Positions 1 through 9,520 of a stretch of DNA of 64,000 bases are shown here, piece by piece. Every line of letters begins with the position of its first letter. Positions within the stretch are counted from its first letter, which is position 1. Source of the stretch: Hyphomicrobiales bacterium (GTDB lineage Bacteria > Pseudomonadota > Alphaproteobacteria > Rhizobiales > Xanthobacteraceae); assembly GCA_013911975.1 (NCBI GenBank), contig JACESF010000012.1, positions 1 through 64,000 of the forward strand. Direction: 5' to 3'. The notes beneath the pieces were generated by a model. That model made no database searches and was not told the DNA's origin. It saw nothing but the letters and a program-made list of their open reading frames with translations. A program made the translations under genes and the position numbers.

Positions 1-109
1 CCCCTGACCGCAGGAAAATGACGCCCCCGGCTTGATCCGCCCGTGCGGAGGGGCCAGCCTGCGCGGAGCCGCGCGGTCCTCAGGCCCGCGACTGGCCACG
101 GGAGGCACA

Positions 110-1531
110 ATGAGACGCCAGCGCCGCACCAAGATCGTCGCGACCCTCGGACCCGCATCCTCGGACCCGGACGTCATCGAGCGCCTGTTCGTGGCCGGGG
201 CGGACGTGTTCCGCATCAATATGAGCCACACCCCCCACGACAAGCTGCGGGCGTTCGTGGCGGCGATCCGCGCCATCGAGGCGAAGCACGCCCGCCCCAT
301 CGGCATCCTGGTGGACCTCCAGGGGCCGAAGCTGCGGCTCGCCACCTTCGCGGGCGGGTCCGCGCAGTTGGAGAAGGGCGCGGCCTTCGTGCTGGACGCC
401 GACCCCGCGCCGGGCGACGCGTCCCGCGTCCACCTGCCCCATCCGGAAATCCTCGCCGCCCTGGAGCCCGGCCACACCCTGCTGCTGGACGACGGCAAGG
501 TGCGGCTCGAGGTGGAGGACGCCTCGCCCCGCCGCGCCGTGACGCGCGTGGTGGTGGGCGGGCGCATCTCCGACCGCAAGGGCGTGAGCCTGCCGGACAC
601 CACCATCCCCTCCTCCGCCATCACCCCCAAGGACCGGGCGGACCTGGACGCGGCGCTGGAGGTGGGCGCGGACTGGATCGCCCTCTCCTTCGTGCAACGG
701 CCCGAGGACGTGGCGGAGGCGCGCAAGATCGCACGCGGCCGCGCGGGCATCATGGTGAAGGTGGAGAAGCCCCAGGCGGTGGCCCGCCTCGCCGAGATCA
801 TGGAACTGACGGATTCGCTCATGGTGGCGCGCGGCGACCTGGGCGTGGAGATGCCGCTGGAGCGCGTGCCCGGCGTGCAGAAGCAGATGACCCGCGCCGC
901 CCGCCGCTCCGGCACCCCCGTGGTGGTGGCGACGCAGATGCTGGAGAGCATGATCACCGCGCCCGTGCCCACCCGCGCGGAAGTGTCCGACGTCGCCACC
1001 GCCGTGTTCGAGGGGGCGGACGCCATCATGCTCTCCGCCGAGAGCGCGGCGGGCCAGTATCCGGTGGAGGCGGTCGCCACCATGAACCGCATCGCCGAGG
1101 AGGTGGAGAGCGATCCCACCTACCGGCAGGTGCTGAACGCCCAGCGCGCCGAGCCCGAGCCCACCACGTCCGACGCCATCGCCGCCGCCGCGCGGCAGAT
1201 CGCCGAGACCCTGGACCTCGGCGCCGTCGTCTGCTGGACCGCGTCCGGCGCCACGGCGCTGCGGGTGGCGCGCGAGCGGCCGCGCCCGCTCACCATCGCC
1301 CTCACCCCCAACCCCGCCACGGCGCGCCGCCTGTGCCTCGTCTGGGGCGTGCATTGCGTGGTGACGGAGGACGCCCACGACGTGAACGACATGGTGGACC
1401 GGGCCGCCCGCAACGCCTTCCAGGACGGCTTCGCCAAGGCGGGCCAGAGGATCATCGTGGTGGCGGGCGTGCCGTTCGGCACGCCGGGGGCCACCAACAT
1501 GCTGCGCATCGCCTTCGTCCCGGGGGCGTGA
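110..1531 (+). CDS. pyk: pyruvate kinase
   Basis: Catalyses the last step of glycolysis, phosphoenolpyruvate plus ADP to pyruvate plus ATP, in the cytoplasm. The protein is 473 residues, normal for the family. It opens with RRTKIVATLGPASSD, the conserved N-terminal strand. It carries the catalytic-lysine motif MVKVEKPQAV, the metal-binding stretch MVARGDLGVEMP, and the later block VATQMLESM followed by PTRAEVSDVATAVFEGADA. The C-terminal regulatory domain is complete. I chose ATG 110 because GGAGG lies 6 bases upstream and the protein then starts at the family N-terminus; the reading frame stays open to base 32, but that extension is low-complexity. The gene is followed by a PhnA-domain gene on the same strand. 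Confidence 0.97.
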   Translation: MRRQRRTKIVATLGPASSDPDVIERLFVAGADVFRINMSHTPHDKLRAFVAAIRAIEAKHARPIGILVDLQGPKLRLATFAGGSAQLEKGAAFVLDADPAPGDASRVHLPHPEILAALEPGHTLLLDDGKVRLEVEDASPRRAVTRVVVGGRISDRKGVSLPDTTIPSSAITPKDRADLDAALEVGADWIALSFVQRPEDVAEARKIARGRAGIMVKVEKPQAVARLAEIMELTDSLMVARGDLGVEMPLERVPGVQKQMTRAARRSGTPVVVATQMLESMITAPVPTRAEVSDVATAVFEGADAIMLSAESAAGQYPVEAVATMNRIAEEVESDPTYRQVLNAQRAEPEPTTSDAIAAAARQIAETLDLGAVVCWTASGATALRVARERPRPLTIALTPNPATARRLCLVWGVHCVVTEDAHDVNDMVDRAARNAFQDGFAKAGQRIIVVAGVPFGTPGATNMLRIAFVPGA

Positions 1532-1660
1532 GAGACACCCGCGCGGCGCCGGTCGAAGGCCGGGCCGACGGCATGAGGTGCTTCCGGGCGGGCGGGTTTG
1601 GGTCTATTCCCCCAGGAGGGGCGGCCCGGATCCGCCCGGACCATCGGAAGGCAGGCGGAA

Positions 1661-1963
1661 ATGGCCGACGCGGACGACGAGTATGTCTATGACGAAGCCA
1701 CCGGCGAATGGCGGCCCGCCTCCGAGATGAAGGCCGCCGCACAGGCGGCGGCGGAGGTGCGCGACAGCGCCGGGAACGTCCTGGCGGACGGGGATTCCGT
1801 GAGCCTCATCAAGGACCTGAAGGTGAAGGGCGCGAACCAGACCCTCAAGCAGGGCACGGTCATCAAGTCCATCCGCCTCACCGACAACCCCGAAGAGATC
1901 GATTGCCGCTACGAGGGCATCAAGGGGCTGGTCCTGCGCACGGAATTCGTGCGCAAGCGCTGA
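1661..1963 (+). CDS. PhnA/YjdM C-terminal-domain protein lacking the zinc ribbon
   Basis: A 100-residue protein. From about residue 36 to the end it matches the C-terminal domain of the YjdM/PhnA family: DSAGNVLADGDSVSLIKDLK, then VKGANQTLKQGTVIKSIRL, ending LVLRTEFVRKR. The usual N-terminal zinc ribbon with two Cys pairs is absent and is replaced by an acidic leader containing YVYDEATGEW. The only cysteine is in EIDCRYEG. Despite the historical phosphonate name, the family's function is unclear and no phosphonate genes lie nearby. ATG 1661 is preferred to the upstream in-frame start because the family-like acidic N-terminus begins there. Identity of the domain is fairly sure; the role is unknown. 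Confidence 0.8.
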   Translation: MADADDEYVYDEATGEWRPASEMKAAAQAAAEVRDSAGNVLADGDSVSLIKDLKVKGANQTLKQGTVIKSIRLTDNPEEIDCRYEGIKGLVLRTEFVRKR

Positions 1964-2068
1964 CGGGGGGCTCCCTTCGTGAGCGGGGACGCGGCCCGCT
2001 TAGAGCGCTTCATTGCGTAGTGGAATCGCGGGGCCGGTCATTCTGGCGCATCGGTCCTGCCTCCCGAC

Positions 2069-3050
2069 CATCTACACGGCTCCGCCGGGTCCGCGCTTGA
2101 CCCGGAGGCGTGGATGCCCGGGACGAGCCCGGGCATGACGGACCCCACGGGTCCATCCATCGATCTGAATGTCGATCGGACCTGGGCTGGATCGACCTTC
2201 AAGCTTGGGATCACCGCCTCGCCCCCCTGTCATGGCCGGGCTTGTCCCGGCCATCCACGCGGCTCCGCTGGGTCCGCGCTCGACACGGAGGCGTGGATGC
2301 CCGGGACAAGCCCGGGCATGACGGACCCCACGGGTTCATCCATCCATCTGAAGGTCGAGCGGACCTAGGCTGGATCGACATTCAAGCGTGGGAGCGCCGC
2401 CTCGACCCCCGTCATGGCCGGGCTTGTCCCGGCCATCCACGCGGCTCCGCTGGGTCCGCGCTCGACACGGAGGCGTGGATGCCCGGGACGAGCCCGGGCA
2501 TGACGGACCCCACGGGTCCATCCATCGATCTGAATGTCGATCGGACCCGGGCTGGATCGACATTCAAGCGTGGGATCACCGCCTCGACCCCCGTCATGGC
2601 CGGGCTCGTCCCGGCCATCCACGCGGCTCCGCTGTGTCTGCGCTCGACACGGAGGCGTGGATGCCCGGGACGAGCCCGGGCATGACGGACCCGAGAGGCT
2701 GGACTCCATCCATCGATCTGAATGTCGATCGGACCTAGGCTGGATCGACCTTCAAGCGTGGGATCGCCGCCTCGCCCCCGTCATGGCCGGGCTCGTCCCG
2801 GCCATCCACGCGGCTCCGCCGGGTCCACGCTCGACACGGAGGCGTGGATGCCTGGGACAAGCCTGGGCATGACGGACCCCACGGGTCCATCCATCGATCT
2901 GAAGGTCGATCGGACCCGGGCTGGATCGACCTTCAAGCATGGGATCGCCGCCTCAAACCACCGTCATGGCCGGGCTTGTCCCGGCCATCCACGCGGCTCC
3001 GCTGGGTGGTGACGAACGCCAAGGCGTGGAAGCCCGGCCATGGCGAGGGT
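2069..3050. repeat. Tandem array of about 183-bp units built from paired palindromes
   Basis: This gene-free stretch of about 1.1 kb between the phnA-like gene and coaA holds a tandem array. The marker TGGATGCCCGGGAC or a close variant recurs at 2111, 2294, 2476, 2658 and 2844, giving periods of 183, 182, 182 and 186 bp, with a degenerate partial unit near 3021. Each unit has a palindromic element around GCCCGGGACGAGCCCGGGC, a spacer with a second dyad (CATCGATCTGAATGTCGATC), and an inverted copy of the first element (GTCATGGCCGGGCTTGTCCC). This is a REP/REPIN-like architecture. Short open frames inside it translate to repetitive peptides such as MPGTSPGMT and are not genes. A related pair lies at 9335-9430. 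Confidence 0.92.
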
Positions 3051-3090
3051 GACGGATCGAGACCGTCAGGTTCCTGAGGGCCGGCCCGGC

Positions 3091-4053
3091 CTACAGCTTG
3101 CGCAGGCTCACCTCGGCCACCTCGTGGTCCCCGGCCTTGCGCAGGATGAGGTCGGCGCGCTGGCGGGTGGGGAGCACGTTCTCCTGTAGGTTCGGCAGGT
3201 TGATGCGGTGCCAGATGGAGAGCGCGGTGGCCCGCGCCTCCGCCTCGGTGAGCTGCGAATAGCGGTGGAAATAGGAGAGCGGGTCGCGGAACGCGGTCTC
3301 GCGCAGGCGCATGAAGCGCTCCACGTACCAATGCTCCAGGATGTCGTCGTCCGCGTCGATATAGACCGAGAAGTCGAAGAAGTCGGACACGAAGGGGATG
3401 CCCGTGCCGTCGCGCGGCGGGCGGCCCGTCTGGAGCACGTTCAGCCCCTCGACGATGAGGATGTCCGGCCGGTCCACCTCGACGCTCTGGTCGGGCATCA
3501 CGTCGTAGAAGAAATGGCTGTAGAGCGGCGCGCGCACCGGGCGGCGCCCGGCCTTGATGTCGGTGAGGAAGCGCAGCAGAAGCGGCAGGTCGTAGCTCTC
3601 GGGGAAGCCCTTCTTCTCCATCAGCCCTTCCCGCTCCAGCACGGCATTGGGCAGGAGGAAGCCGTCCGTGGTCACGAGGTCCACCTTCGGCGTGTTGGGC
3701 CAGCGGGCGAGCAGCGCCTGGAGCACGCGGGCGGTGGTGGACTTGCCCACCGCCACGGAGCCCGCGACGCCGATGATGTAGGGCATCTTGTCGCCGTTGG
3801 ACGAGCCGTGGTCCAGGAAGTGGCTCATGGCCCGGAACAGCTTCTGCGTCGCCGCCACATAGAGCGAGAGCAGGCGCGAGAGGGGGAGATAGATCTCCTC
3901 CACCTCCAGCAGGGACAGGCGATCGTTCAGGCCCTGGAGGCGCGTGATCTCGTCCCGCCGCAGGGGCATGGGCGTGTCCTTGCGCAGCACGGCCCATTCA
4001 TCGCGGGAAAAGGTGCGGTACGGCGACAGGCCGTGGTCCGGCGCAAGGTCCAT
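3091..4053 (-). CDS. coaA: type I pantothenate kinase
   Basis: Phosphorylates pantothenate with ATP, the first and controlled step of coenzyme A synthesis. The 320-residue protein matches bacterial type I CoaA in length and sequence. It has the N-terminal family block [13 protein letters not shown], the P-loop [12 protein letters not shown] at about residues 95-106, the Walker-B-like [11 protein letters not shown], the pantothenate-site region [16 protein letters not shown] and [15 protein letters not shown] 4053 has GGGGAC 7 bases upstream. An in-frame ATG at 4071 would add six residues. It is the last gene of the minus-strand hisB-DUF2628-hisH-hisA-hisF-hisE-coaA run, a linkage common in Hyphomicrobiales. 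The stop lies beside the repeat array. Confidence 0.95.
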   Translation of the reverse strand: MDLAPDHGLSPYRTFSRDEWAVLRKDTPMPLRRDEITRLQGLNDRLSLLEVEEIYLPLSRLLSLYVAATQKLFRAMSHFLDHGSSNGDKMPYIIGVAGSVAVGKSTTARVLQALLARWPNTPKVDLVTTDGFLLPNAVLEREGLMEKKGFPESYDLPLLLRFLTDIKAGRRPVRAPLYSHFFYDVMPDQSVEVDRPDILIVEGLNVLQTGRPPRDGTGIPFVSDFFDFSVYIDADDDILEHWYVERFMRLRETAFRDPLSYFHRYSQLTEAEARATALSIWHRINLPNLQENVLPTRQRADLILRKAGDHEVAEVSLRKL

Positions 4054-4077
4054 GCTTGTTGTCCCCGGCATCCTGGA

Positions 4078-4401
4078 TCAGCCCCGCGACGCTTTTTCCG
4101 CAAGCCCGGACTGGTGGGTCCGGCGTGCCAGCTCCGCATGCACCTCGTCCAGGCTCACGCCCCGCGCATGGAGAACGACGGCAAGATGGTACAGCAGATC
4201 GGAGGTCTCGGCGACCAAAGCGGCATGGTCGCCCGACACCGCCGCGATCACCGTCTCGATGCTTTCCTCGCCCAGCTTCTGGGCGCATTTGGCGAGGCCC
4301 TTGTCCAGCAGCGAGCGGGTATAGGACGCGCCCGCCTCGGCCGCGGCGCGCTGCGCCACGATGCGTTCGAGATCGAGCAGGGTGACGCGCGCTTCGCTCA
4401 T
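4078..4401 (-). CDS. hisE: phosphoribosyl-ATP pyrophosphatase
   Basis: Hydrolyses phosphoribosyl-ATP to phosphoribosyl-AMP plus pyrophosphate, the second step of histidine synthesis. The 107-residue all-alpha MazG-fold protein has the expected metal-binding helices: [14 protein letters not shown] and the later [13 protein letters not shown]. It is a standalone HisE, not fused to HisI, as in other alphaproteobacteria. It starts 10 bases after hisF ends and stops 24 bases before the chosen coaA start, so it lies in the same transcript. Confidence 0.95.
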   Translation of the reverse strand: MSEARVTLLDLERIVAQRAAAEAGASYTRSLLDKGLAKCAQKLGEESIETVIAAVSGDHAALVAETSDLLYHLAVVLHARGVSLDEVHAELARRTHQSGLAEKASRG

Positions 4402-4411
4402 GATGATGCCC

Positions 4412-5185
4412 TCAGTCGAGCCGCACCGGCAGGCCCGCCGCCGCGAGGCACGCCTTGGCCTCGCCGATGGTGAAGGTGCCGAAATGGAAGATGGAGGCCG
4501 CCAGCACCGCCGAGGCGCCGCCCTCCTTTATGCCGTCCACCAAATGCTCCAGCGTGCCCACGCCGCCGGAGGCGATGACAGGCACATGCACCGCGTCCGA
4601 CACCGCGCGGGTCAACGCCGTATCGAAGCCGATGCCGGTGCCGTCGCGGTCCATGGAGGTGAGCAGGATCTCGCCCGCCCCCAGATCCACCACTTCGCGG
4701 GCATATTGCACGGCATCGAGGCCCGTGGGCTTGCGCCCGCCATGGGTGAAGATCTCCCAGCGGTCGGTCTCGCCGGGGCCGCTCACCTTCTTGGCGTCGA
4801 TGGCGACCACGATGCACTGCTCGCCGAACTTCTCGGCCGCCTCGCCCACGAAGGCGCGGCGGTTCACGGCGGCGGTGTTGATGGACACCTTGTCGGCGCC
4901 CGCATGGAGCAGCGTGCGCACGTCGTCCACCGTGCGCACGCCGCCGCCCACGGTGAGGGGCATGAAGCATTGCTCGGCGGTGCGCCGCACCACGTCCAGG
5001 ATGGTGCCACGGTCCTCGTGGCTGGCGGTGATGTCGAGGAAGGTCAGTTCGTCCGCGCCGGCGGCGTCATAGGCGCGGGCCGCCTCCACGGGATCGCCCG
5101 CGTCGCGCAGGTCCACGAACTGGACGCCCTTCACGACGCGCCCGTCCTTCACGTCCAGGCAGGGGATGACGCGCACCTTCAGCAT
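4412..5185 (-). CDS. hisF: imidazole glycerol phosphate synthase, cyclase subunit
   Basis: TIM-barrel subunit of the HisFH complex. It uses ammonia delivered by HisH to close the imidazole ring, giving imidazole glycerol phosphate and AICAR. At 257 residues it is full length. It begins [20 protein letters not shown], with catalytic Asp11 in CLDVKDG. The second catalytic Asp is in VVAIDAKK, and the phosphate-binding motifs TVGGGVRT and IASGGVGT are present. Only three bases separate it from hisA upstream, which indicates cotranscription. Confidence 0.97.
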   Translation of the reverse strand: MLKVRVIPCLDVKDGRVVKGVQFVDLRDAGDPVEAARAYDAAGADELTFLDITASHEDRGTILDVVRRTAEQCFMPLTVGGGVRTVDDVRTLLHAGADKVSINTAAVNRRAFVGEAAEKFGEQCIVVAIDAKKVSGPGETDRWEIFTHGGRKPTGLDAVQYAREVVDLGAGEILLTSMDRDGTGIGFDTALTRAVSDAVHVPVIASGGVGTLEHLVDGIKEGGASAVLAASIFHFGTFTIGEAKACLAAAGLPVRLD

Positions 5186-5188
5186 GGC

Positions 5189-5926
5189 TCAGCGCCCCGC
5201 CACCAGCGCCAGCGCCTCGCGCGGGTCGAGCCGCCCGTCATAAAGGGCGCGGCCGGTGATGGCGCCCGCCAGCTTCTTCGCGCGCGGCTCCAGCAGCGCC
5301 TCCACGTCCGCCAGCGCCGCGAGGCCGCCCGAGGCGATGACCGGGATCGACACCGCGTCCGCAAGGGCGATGGTGGCGTCGAGATTCAGGCCCTTCAGGA
5401 GGCCGTCGCGGGCGATGTCCGTGTAGATGAGGGCGGCGACGCCGGCATCCTCGAAGCGACGGGCGATGTCCTCGGCGGGCAGGTCGGAGGTCTCCGCCCA
5501 GCCCTCCACCGCCACCCGGCCGTCGCGGGCATCGAGGCCCACGGCCACGCGGCTGGGATGGGCGCGCGCGGCGTCCTTCACGAGGTCGGGGTCGCGCACC
5601 GCCGCGGTGCCGAGGATGACGCGGGTCACGCCCTTCTCCAGCCACGCCTCGATGGTGGCCCGGTCGCGGATGCCGCCGCCGAGCTGCACGGGGATGGAGA
5701 CGGTCTCCAGGATGCGGTCCACCGCCGCCGCGTTCACCGGGCGGCCCGCGAAGGCGCCGTCCAGGTCCACGAGGTGCAGGTAGCGGAAGCCCAGGGCCTC
5801 GAACTCGCCGGCCTGGCTGGCCGGGTCGCGGTTGAACACGGTCGCCCGCGCCATGTCGCCCTGTTCCAGGCGCACGGCGAGGCCGTCCTTGAGATCGATG
5901 GCGGGAAACAGGATCACGGGCGCCAC
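5189..5926 (-). CDS. hisA: phosphoribosylformimino-AICAR-phosphate isomerase (ProFAR isomerase)
   Basis: Catalyses the Amadori rearrangement of ProFAR to PRFAR, the substrate of HisFH. The 245-residue half-barrel-repeat TIM protein begins [15 protein letters not shown], with the catalytic Asp in PAIDLKDG. It also carries VQLGGGIRD and [10 protein letters not shown] phosphate-binding loops and YTDIARDG with the second catalytic Asp. The first 13 bases overlap the end of hisH, consistent with translational coupling. Confidence 0.97.
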   Translation of the reverse strand: MAPVILFPAIDLKDGLAVRLEQGDMARATVFNRDPASQAGEFEALGFRYLHLVDLDGAFAGRPVNAAAVDRILETVSIPVQLGGGIRDRATIEAWLEKGVTRVILGTAAVRDPDLVKDAARAHPSRVAVGLDARDGRVAVEGWAETSDLPAEDIARRFEDAGVAALIYTDIARDGLLKGLNLDATIALADAVSIPVIASGGLAALADVEALLEPRAKKLAGAITGRALYDGRLDPREALALVAGR

Positions 5927-6564
5927 TTCAGGAAGTTTGCGAGAAGGGCCAGGCCGAGCTTCTGGCTCTTCTCGGGATGGAACTGGGTGCCGGCCACGTT
6001 GCCGCGCGCCACCATTGCGGTGACGGTGCCGCCGTAATCGGTGGTGGCCACGAGGTCGGCGGGATCGGCGAGCTGCATGTGGTAGGAGTGGACGAAATAG
6101 GCGTTGAGGCCGTCATCGCCCGTCGCGATGCCGTCCAGCAGCGCATGCGGCCGGGCGAGCGACAGGGTGTTCCACCCCATATGGGGGATCTTGAGGGTGG
6201 GATCGGAGGGCTCGATGCGGTCCACCACGCCCTTGATCCAGCCGAGCCCGGCGGTCTCGCCATGCTCCAGGCCGGTCTCGGCGAGCAGTTGCAGCCCCAC
6301 GCAGATGCCGAGGAAGGGACGGCCCTTGCCGTGCACCGTTTCCTCCAGCGCCGCCACCATGCCGGGCACGGCGTCGAGGCCGCGGCGGCAGTCCGCGAAG
6401 GCGCCGACGCCAGGCAGCACCACCCGGTCGGCGGCGCGCACCACGTCGGGATCGGAGGTGACGACGACGCGCGCGTCGCTGCCCGAATCCGCCGCCGCGC
6501 GCTCGATGGCCTTGGCGGCCGAGTGCAGATTGCCCGAGCCGTAATCGACGATGGCGACGGTCAT
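5914..6564 (-). CDS. hisH: imidazole glycerol phosphate synthase, glutamine amidotransferase subunit
   Basis: Class I glutaminase subunit that feeds ammonia to HisF. The 216-residue protein starts [15 protein letters not shown]. It has the nucleophile elbow [11 protein letters not shown] (Cys), and the His-Glu pair in [10 protein letters not shown]. The start at 6564 overlaps the preceding DUF2628 gene by four bases (ATGA). The frame is open well upstream of this start, but only this ATG matches the family N-terminus. Confidence 0.96.
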   Translation of the reverse strand: MTVAIVDYGSGNLHSAAKAIERAAADSGSDARVVVTSDPDVVRAADRVVLPGVGAFADCRRGLDAVPGMVAALEETVHGKGRPFLGICVGLQLLAETGLEHGETAGLGWIKGVVDRIEPSDPTLKIPHMGWNTLSLARPHALLDGIATGDDGLNAYFVHSYHMQLADPADLVATTDYGGTVTAMVARGNVAGTQFHPEKSQKLGLALLANFLKWRP

Positions 6565-7049
6565 GACGCGCGCGGCTCCGGGAAGGACCCGATCACGCCC
6601 ATGGGCGCCGCCGGGGAAGCGGGACGGGGCGGCAGGGGCCGGGCCGGCGGCAGGTCGCGGCGCGCGGGCGGATCGTAATGGGCGAAGAAGCGGCGCTCCG
6701 CCTCCTCGCGCGTGGGGGCGGAGACGACGCCCGCCTCCAGATAGCCGATGCGGCGCAGCTTCCAGGTGCGCAGCGCCGACAATTCCATCGCCACCAGCAG
6801 GTGCAGGCCGATCTGCGCCACGCCCTGCGCCAGCTCGGGCACGCGCAGCCACTGGCCCGCCAGCGCCACGGCCATCGACACCGCCAGATAGCCCGCGAGC
6901 GCCAGCCACAGGCGGAACCGCAGCAGGGCGATGGCCGGGAACAGGAAGGCGAGCACGAACGGCCGCTCGCGCACGAACGCCGCCCGCTCGGCGCGGCCCA
7001 TCTCCGTCTCGCCCGCGAGATCCTTGGTCAGAACGTTCCAGATGGCCAT
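6561..7049 (-). CDS. DUF2628 small membrane protein of the his operon
   Basis: A 162-residue protein of the DUF2628 family, which sits between hisH and hisB in many Hyphomicrobiales. A short soluble N-terminus ([11 protein letters not shown]) precedes a hydrophobic hairpin at about residues 31-64 ([20 protein letters not shown] and then [15 protein letters not shown]) and a third hydrophobic segment at about 75-90. A C-terminal tail follows with [13 protein letters not shown] and a proline-rich stretch. Biochemical function is unknown. Its ATGA overlap with hisH and 24-base gap from hisB place it firmly in the operon. Confidence 0.85.
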   Translation of the reverse strand: MAIWNVLTKDLAGETEMGRAERAAFVRERPFVLAFLFPAIALLRFRLWLALAGYLAVSMAVALAGQWLRVPELAQGVAQIGLHLLVAMELSALRTWKLRRIGYLEAGVVSAPTREEAERRFFAHYDPPARRDLPPARPLPPRPASPAAPMGVIGSFPEPRAS

Positions 7050-7073
7050 GCCGGCCTCCTTAAGACCGCCGGT

Positions 7074-7667
7074 TCACACCCCGAGGGCGCCCTTGGTGGA
7101 GGGGATCTGCCCCGCCGCCGCCGGATCGATGGCCACCGCCGCGCGCAGCACGCGGGCGAGGCCCTTGAAGCAGCTTTCCGCGATATGATGGCTGTTCTCC
7201 CCGTAGAGCGTCTCCACATGCAGCGTCACCGCCGCGCTGGAGGCGAACGCCTGGAAGAACTCGCGCACCAGCTCGGTGTCGAAGTCACCGATCTTCTGCG
7301 TGGGGAAGGTGGTGCGGAACACCAGGAAGGGACGGCCCGAAATGTCCAGCGCGACGCGGGTCAGCGTCTCGTCCATGGGCAGGTGCACGTCGGCATAGCG
7401 CGTGATGCCGCGCATGTCGCCCAGCGCCCGGCGCACGGCCTGGCCCAGCACGATGCCCACATCCTCGGCGGTGTGGTGGAAATCCACGTGCAGGTCGCCT
7501 TCCACCGCGCCCGACAGGTCGAAGCGGGCGTGGCGGGCGAGCAGGTCGAGCATATGGTCGAGGAAGCCGATGCCGGTGGAGAGGGTGCACAGCCCCGTCC
7601 CGTCGAGGTCGACGGACAGGCGCACCTTCGTCTCTTTGGTCTCGCGGACGATCTCGGCCCGACGCAT
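7074..7667 (-). CDS. hisB: imidazoleglycerol-phosphate dehydratase
   Basis: Removes water from imidazole glycerol phosphate to give imidazole acetol phosphate. The protein is 197 residues, the length of the monofunctional enzyme without the phosphatase domain found in enterics. It shows the two metal-binding histidine repeats, [12 protein letters not shown] and [14 protein letters not shown], plus [19 protein letters not shown]. The start at 7667 is supported by GGAGG 7 bases upstream; the frame continues to 7820 without a family match. It is the first gene of the minus-strand his operon, so the operon promoter should lie in 7668-7891. Confidence 0.97.
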   Translation of the reverse strand: MRRAEIVRETKETKVRLSVDLDGTGLCTLSTGIGFLDHMLDLLARHARFDLSGAVEGDLHVDFHHTAEDVGIVLGQAVRRALGDMRGITRYADVHLPMDETLTRVALDISGRPFLVFRTTFPTQKIGDFDTELVREFFQAFASSAAVTLHVETLYGENSHHIAESCFKGLARVLRAAVAIDPAAAGQIPSTKGALGV

Positions 7668-7891
7668 GATGTTCCTCCAAGGCCGCCCGGGCGGCCCTGC
7701 CGCTGGTGAAGACCCTGCAACAAGCACAGATCCGGCCGGATCGAAAGACCCGCCGGAGGATGCCTCCAAGGCGGCGCCTTCTAGCAGGTCGCGTGCTGCA
7801 TTGCCATATGGCGATTGCATGACAGGCCGGCGCGGCCTTGCACGCGCGGGCGGGCTTCCCCTAAAGAAGGTCGTCAGCGGGTGGGAGCAAG

Positions 7892-8479
7892 ATGGCAGCC
7901 GGAACGGATCCGCAGCTTTATTTCCACGTGCGGGTCGTCATGGGGATGATCCTCGGCCTGTGCATCACGCGCCTTCTCTCCGGCTTCGCGAAGTTCATCC
8001 AGCACCCCAAGGCCCACAAGGTCAGCGTCCTGCACCTGGGATGGGCGGCGAACCTGCTGATCGCGGCCGTTCTGTTCTGGTGGTGGGAATATCGCCTCGC
8101 GACGCTCACCAACTGGACCTTCTTCGTCTATGCCTTCCTGCTGGCCTATACCAGCCTGTTCTATTTCATGTGCGTCCTGCTGTTTCCGGACGACCTCGGC
8201 GAGTATCCCAGCTACGACGCTTACTTCTTCGCGAAGCGCCGCTGGTTCTTCGGGCTCCAGGCGCTGTCCCATGTGATGGATGTGGGCGACACCCTGCTGA
8301 AGGGCGGCGACTATCTGCGCCTCGTGGGCGCCTTCCAGCTGGCCGAGACCGTGGTCCTGGTCACGGGATGCCTGATCGCCATGCGGGTTCGGAACCGGCG
8401 CTTTCATGCAGCCTTTCTCCTGTTCACCGTGATCGACCAGTTCTTCTGGATCGGCTGGCTGCTCAATACCCTCACCTGA
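7892..8479 (+). CDS. hypothetical integral membrane protein
   Basis: A 195-residue protein I do not recognise. It has about five predicted membrane helices: around residues 15-32 ([15 protein letters not shown]), 47-66 ([16 protein letters not shown]), 73-96, 148-168 and 175-194. Aromatic residues cluster at the helix ends. ATG 7892 has GGGAG about 6 bases upstream. It is followed six bases later by an alpha/beta hydrolase on the same strand, which suggests cotranscription. It is transcribed divergently from hisB. Confidence 0.75.
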   Translation: MAAGTDPQLYFHVRVVMGMILGLCITRLLSGFAKFIQHPKAHKVSVLHLGWAANLLIAAVLFWWWEYRLATLTNWTFFVYAFLLAYTSLFYFMCVLLFPDDLGEYPSYDAYFFAKRRWFFGLQALSHVMDVGDTLLKGGDYLRLVGAFQLAETVVLVTGCLIAMRVRNRRFHAAFLLFTVIDQFFWIGWLLNTLT

Positions 8480-8485
8480 CACGGG

Positions 8486-9286
8486 ATGGACCTTGCCATG
8501 GAGCGCTTCGCCACAAGTGACGGCATCCGCCTCGCCTACGACATGGAGGGGCGCGGCCATCCGCTGCTCATCATCGGCGGCCTCTCCGCCGACCGCATCT
8601 TCTGGGGCCTCACCCGGCCGCTCCTGGCCGACCACGCCACCCTGTGCTTCGACAATCGCGACATGGGCGCGAGCGGGCGGGCGGACGGGCCCTATTCCGT
8701 CGCCGACATGGCGCGGGACGCGCTGGCGGTGATGGATTCCGCCGGCATCGACGCGGCCGACGTGCTGGGCCACTCGCTCGGCGGGGCCATCGCCCAAGAA
8801 CTGGCGCTCATGGCGCCCGAGCGGGTGCACCGTCTGGTCCTCTCCAACACCCTCGCCCGCAACGACGGCTACACCCGCGAGCTGATGGGGCTGCTCAAGC
8901 GCCTGCGGCGCGAGATCGCGGACCCGGTCACCTATGTCTCCACCCTCGCCACCTTCACGCTCGGCCGCGTGACGCTGGGCTCCGTGCCGCTGGAGACCAT
9001 CGCCCGCCAGGCGCTCGCGGCGAGCCCGCTCCAGGAAGTGGAGGCGTTCGAGCGGCAGGCGGACGCCTGCGCCGGGATCGACACGCTGGACCGGATCGGC
9101 GCCATCCGCGCCCCGACCCTGGTGCTGCACAGCCCGGACGACCGCTTCTTCAGCCACGCCTTCGCCCGCACCATCGGCGAGGCCATTCCCGGCGCGCGGC
9201 TCCACGAGGTGCCGCTGTGCGGCCACTGCCCCATGGTGGAGGCGCCCGACACCTTCGCCAAGGCGGTGCGCGAGTTCCTGCGCTAG
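8486..9286 (+). CDS. alpha/beta-fold hydrolase
   Basis: A 266-residue soluble hydrolase. The nucleophile elbow is GHSLGG (Ser), the acid is in LVLHSPDDRFF and the base is in CGHCPMVEAP, near the C-terminus. The oxyanion-hole region is LLIIGGLSADR. The DNRDMGASGR block resembles the 3-oxoadipate enol-lactonase (PcaD)/haloperoxidase branch, but no protocatechuate genes are adjacent, so the substrate is unknown. ATG 8498 is a possible alternative start that removes four residues. It follows the membrane protein by six bases. Confidence 0.85.
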   Translation: MDLAMERFATSDGIRLAYDMEGRGHPLLIIGGLSADRIFWGLTRPLLADHATLCFDNRDMGASGRADGPYSVADMARDALAVMDSAGIDAADVLGHSLGGAIAQELALMAPERVHRLVLSNTLARNDGYTRELMGLLKRLRREIADPVTYVSTLATFTLGRVTLGSVPLETIARQALAASPLQEVEAFERQADACAGIDTLDRIGAIRAPTLVLHSPDDRFFSHAFARTIGEAIPGARLHEVPLCGHCPMVEAPDTFAKAVREFLR

Positions 9287-9334
9287 GGCAGGTCGACATT
9301 CAGATCGATGGAAGGGGTCGAGCCCCTTAATGAC

Positions 9335-9430
9335 CGTCATGCCCGGGCTTGTCCCGGGCATCCACGCCTATGGGTCGAGCACGCACCCAGCGGAACCTCG
9401 TGGATGGCCGGGACAAGCCCGGCCATGACG
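9335..9430. repeat. Inverted pair of palindromic elements (REPIN-like)
   Basis: Two 32-bp palindromic elements, at 9335-9366 and 9399-9430, face each other across a 32-bp spacer. The first contains ATGCCCGGGCTTGTCCC, and the second contains GATGGCCGGGACAAGCC. They are the same elements that form the array at 2.07-3.05 kb. The flank near 9294 (CGACATTCAGATCGATGG) matches the inverted spacer of that array. They lie between the hydrolase gene and hslV and may also shape transcript ends. Confidence 0.88.
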
Positions 9431-9520
9431 CCGCTTTCCAAGAGAGCCGCCCCCCACGCGGGCGGGTCATTGCGCCCGGCGAGGAACGGCTTAAGTAAGT
9501 CAGCGTCACCGGAGCCCCGC

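Noticed and set aside
2111..3050. Periodic repeat array considered as CRISPR
   Set aside because: The whole unit of about 183 bp is conserved; there are no short repeats with unique spacers and no cas genes.
2110..3077. Open frames of 60-190 codons within the repeat array
   Set aside because: They translate to palindromic repeat peptides ([14 protein letters not shown]) on both strands, and none has a ribosome-binding site or domain.
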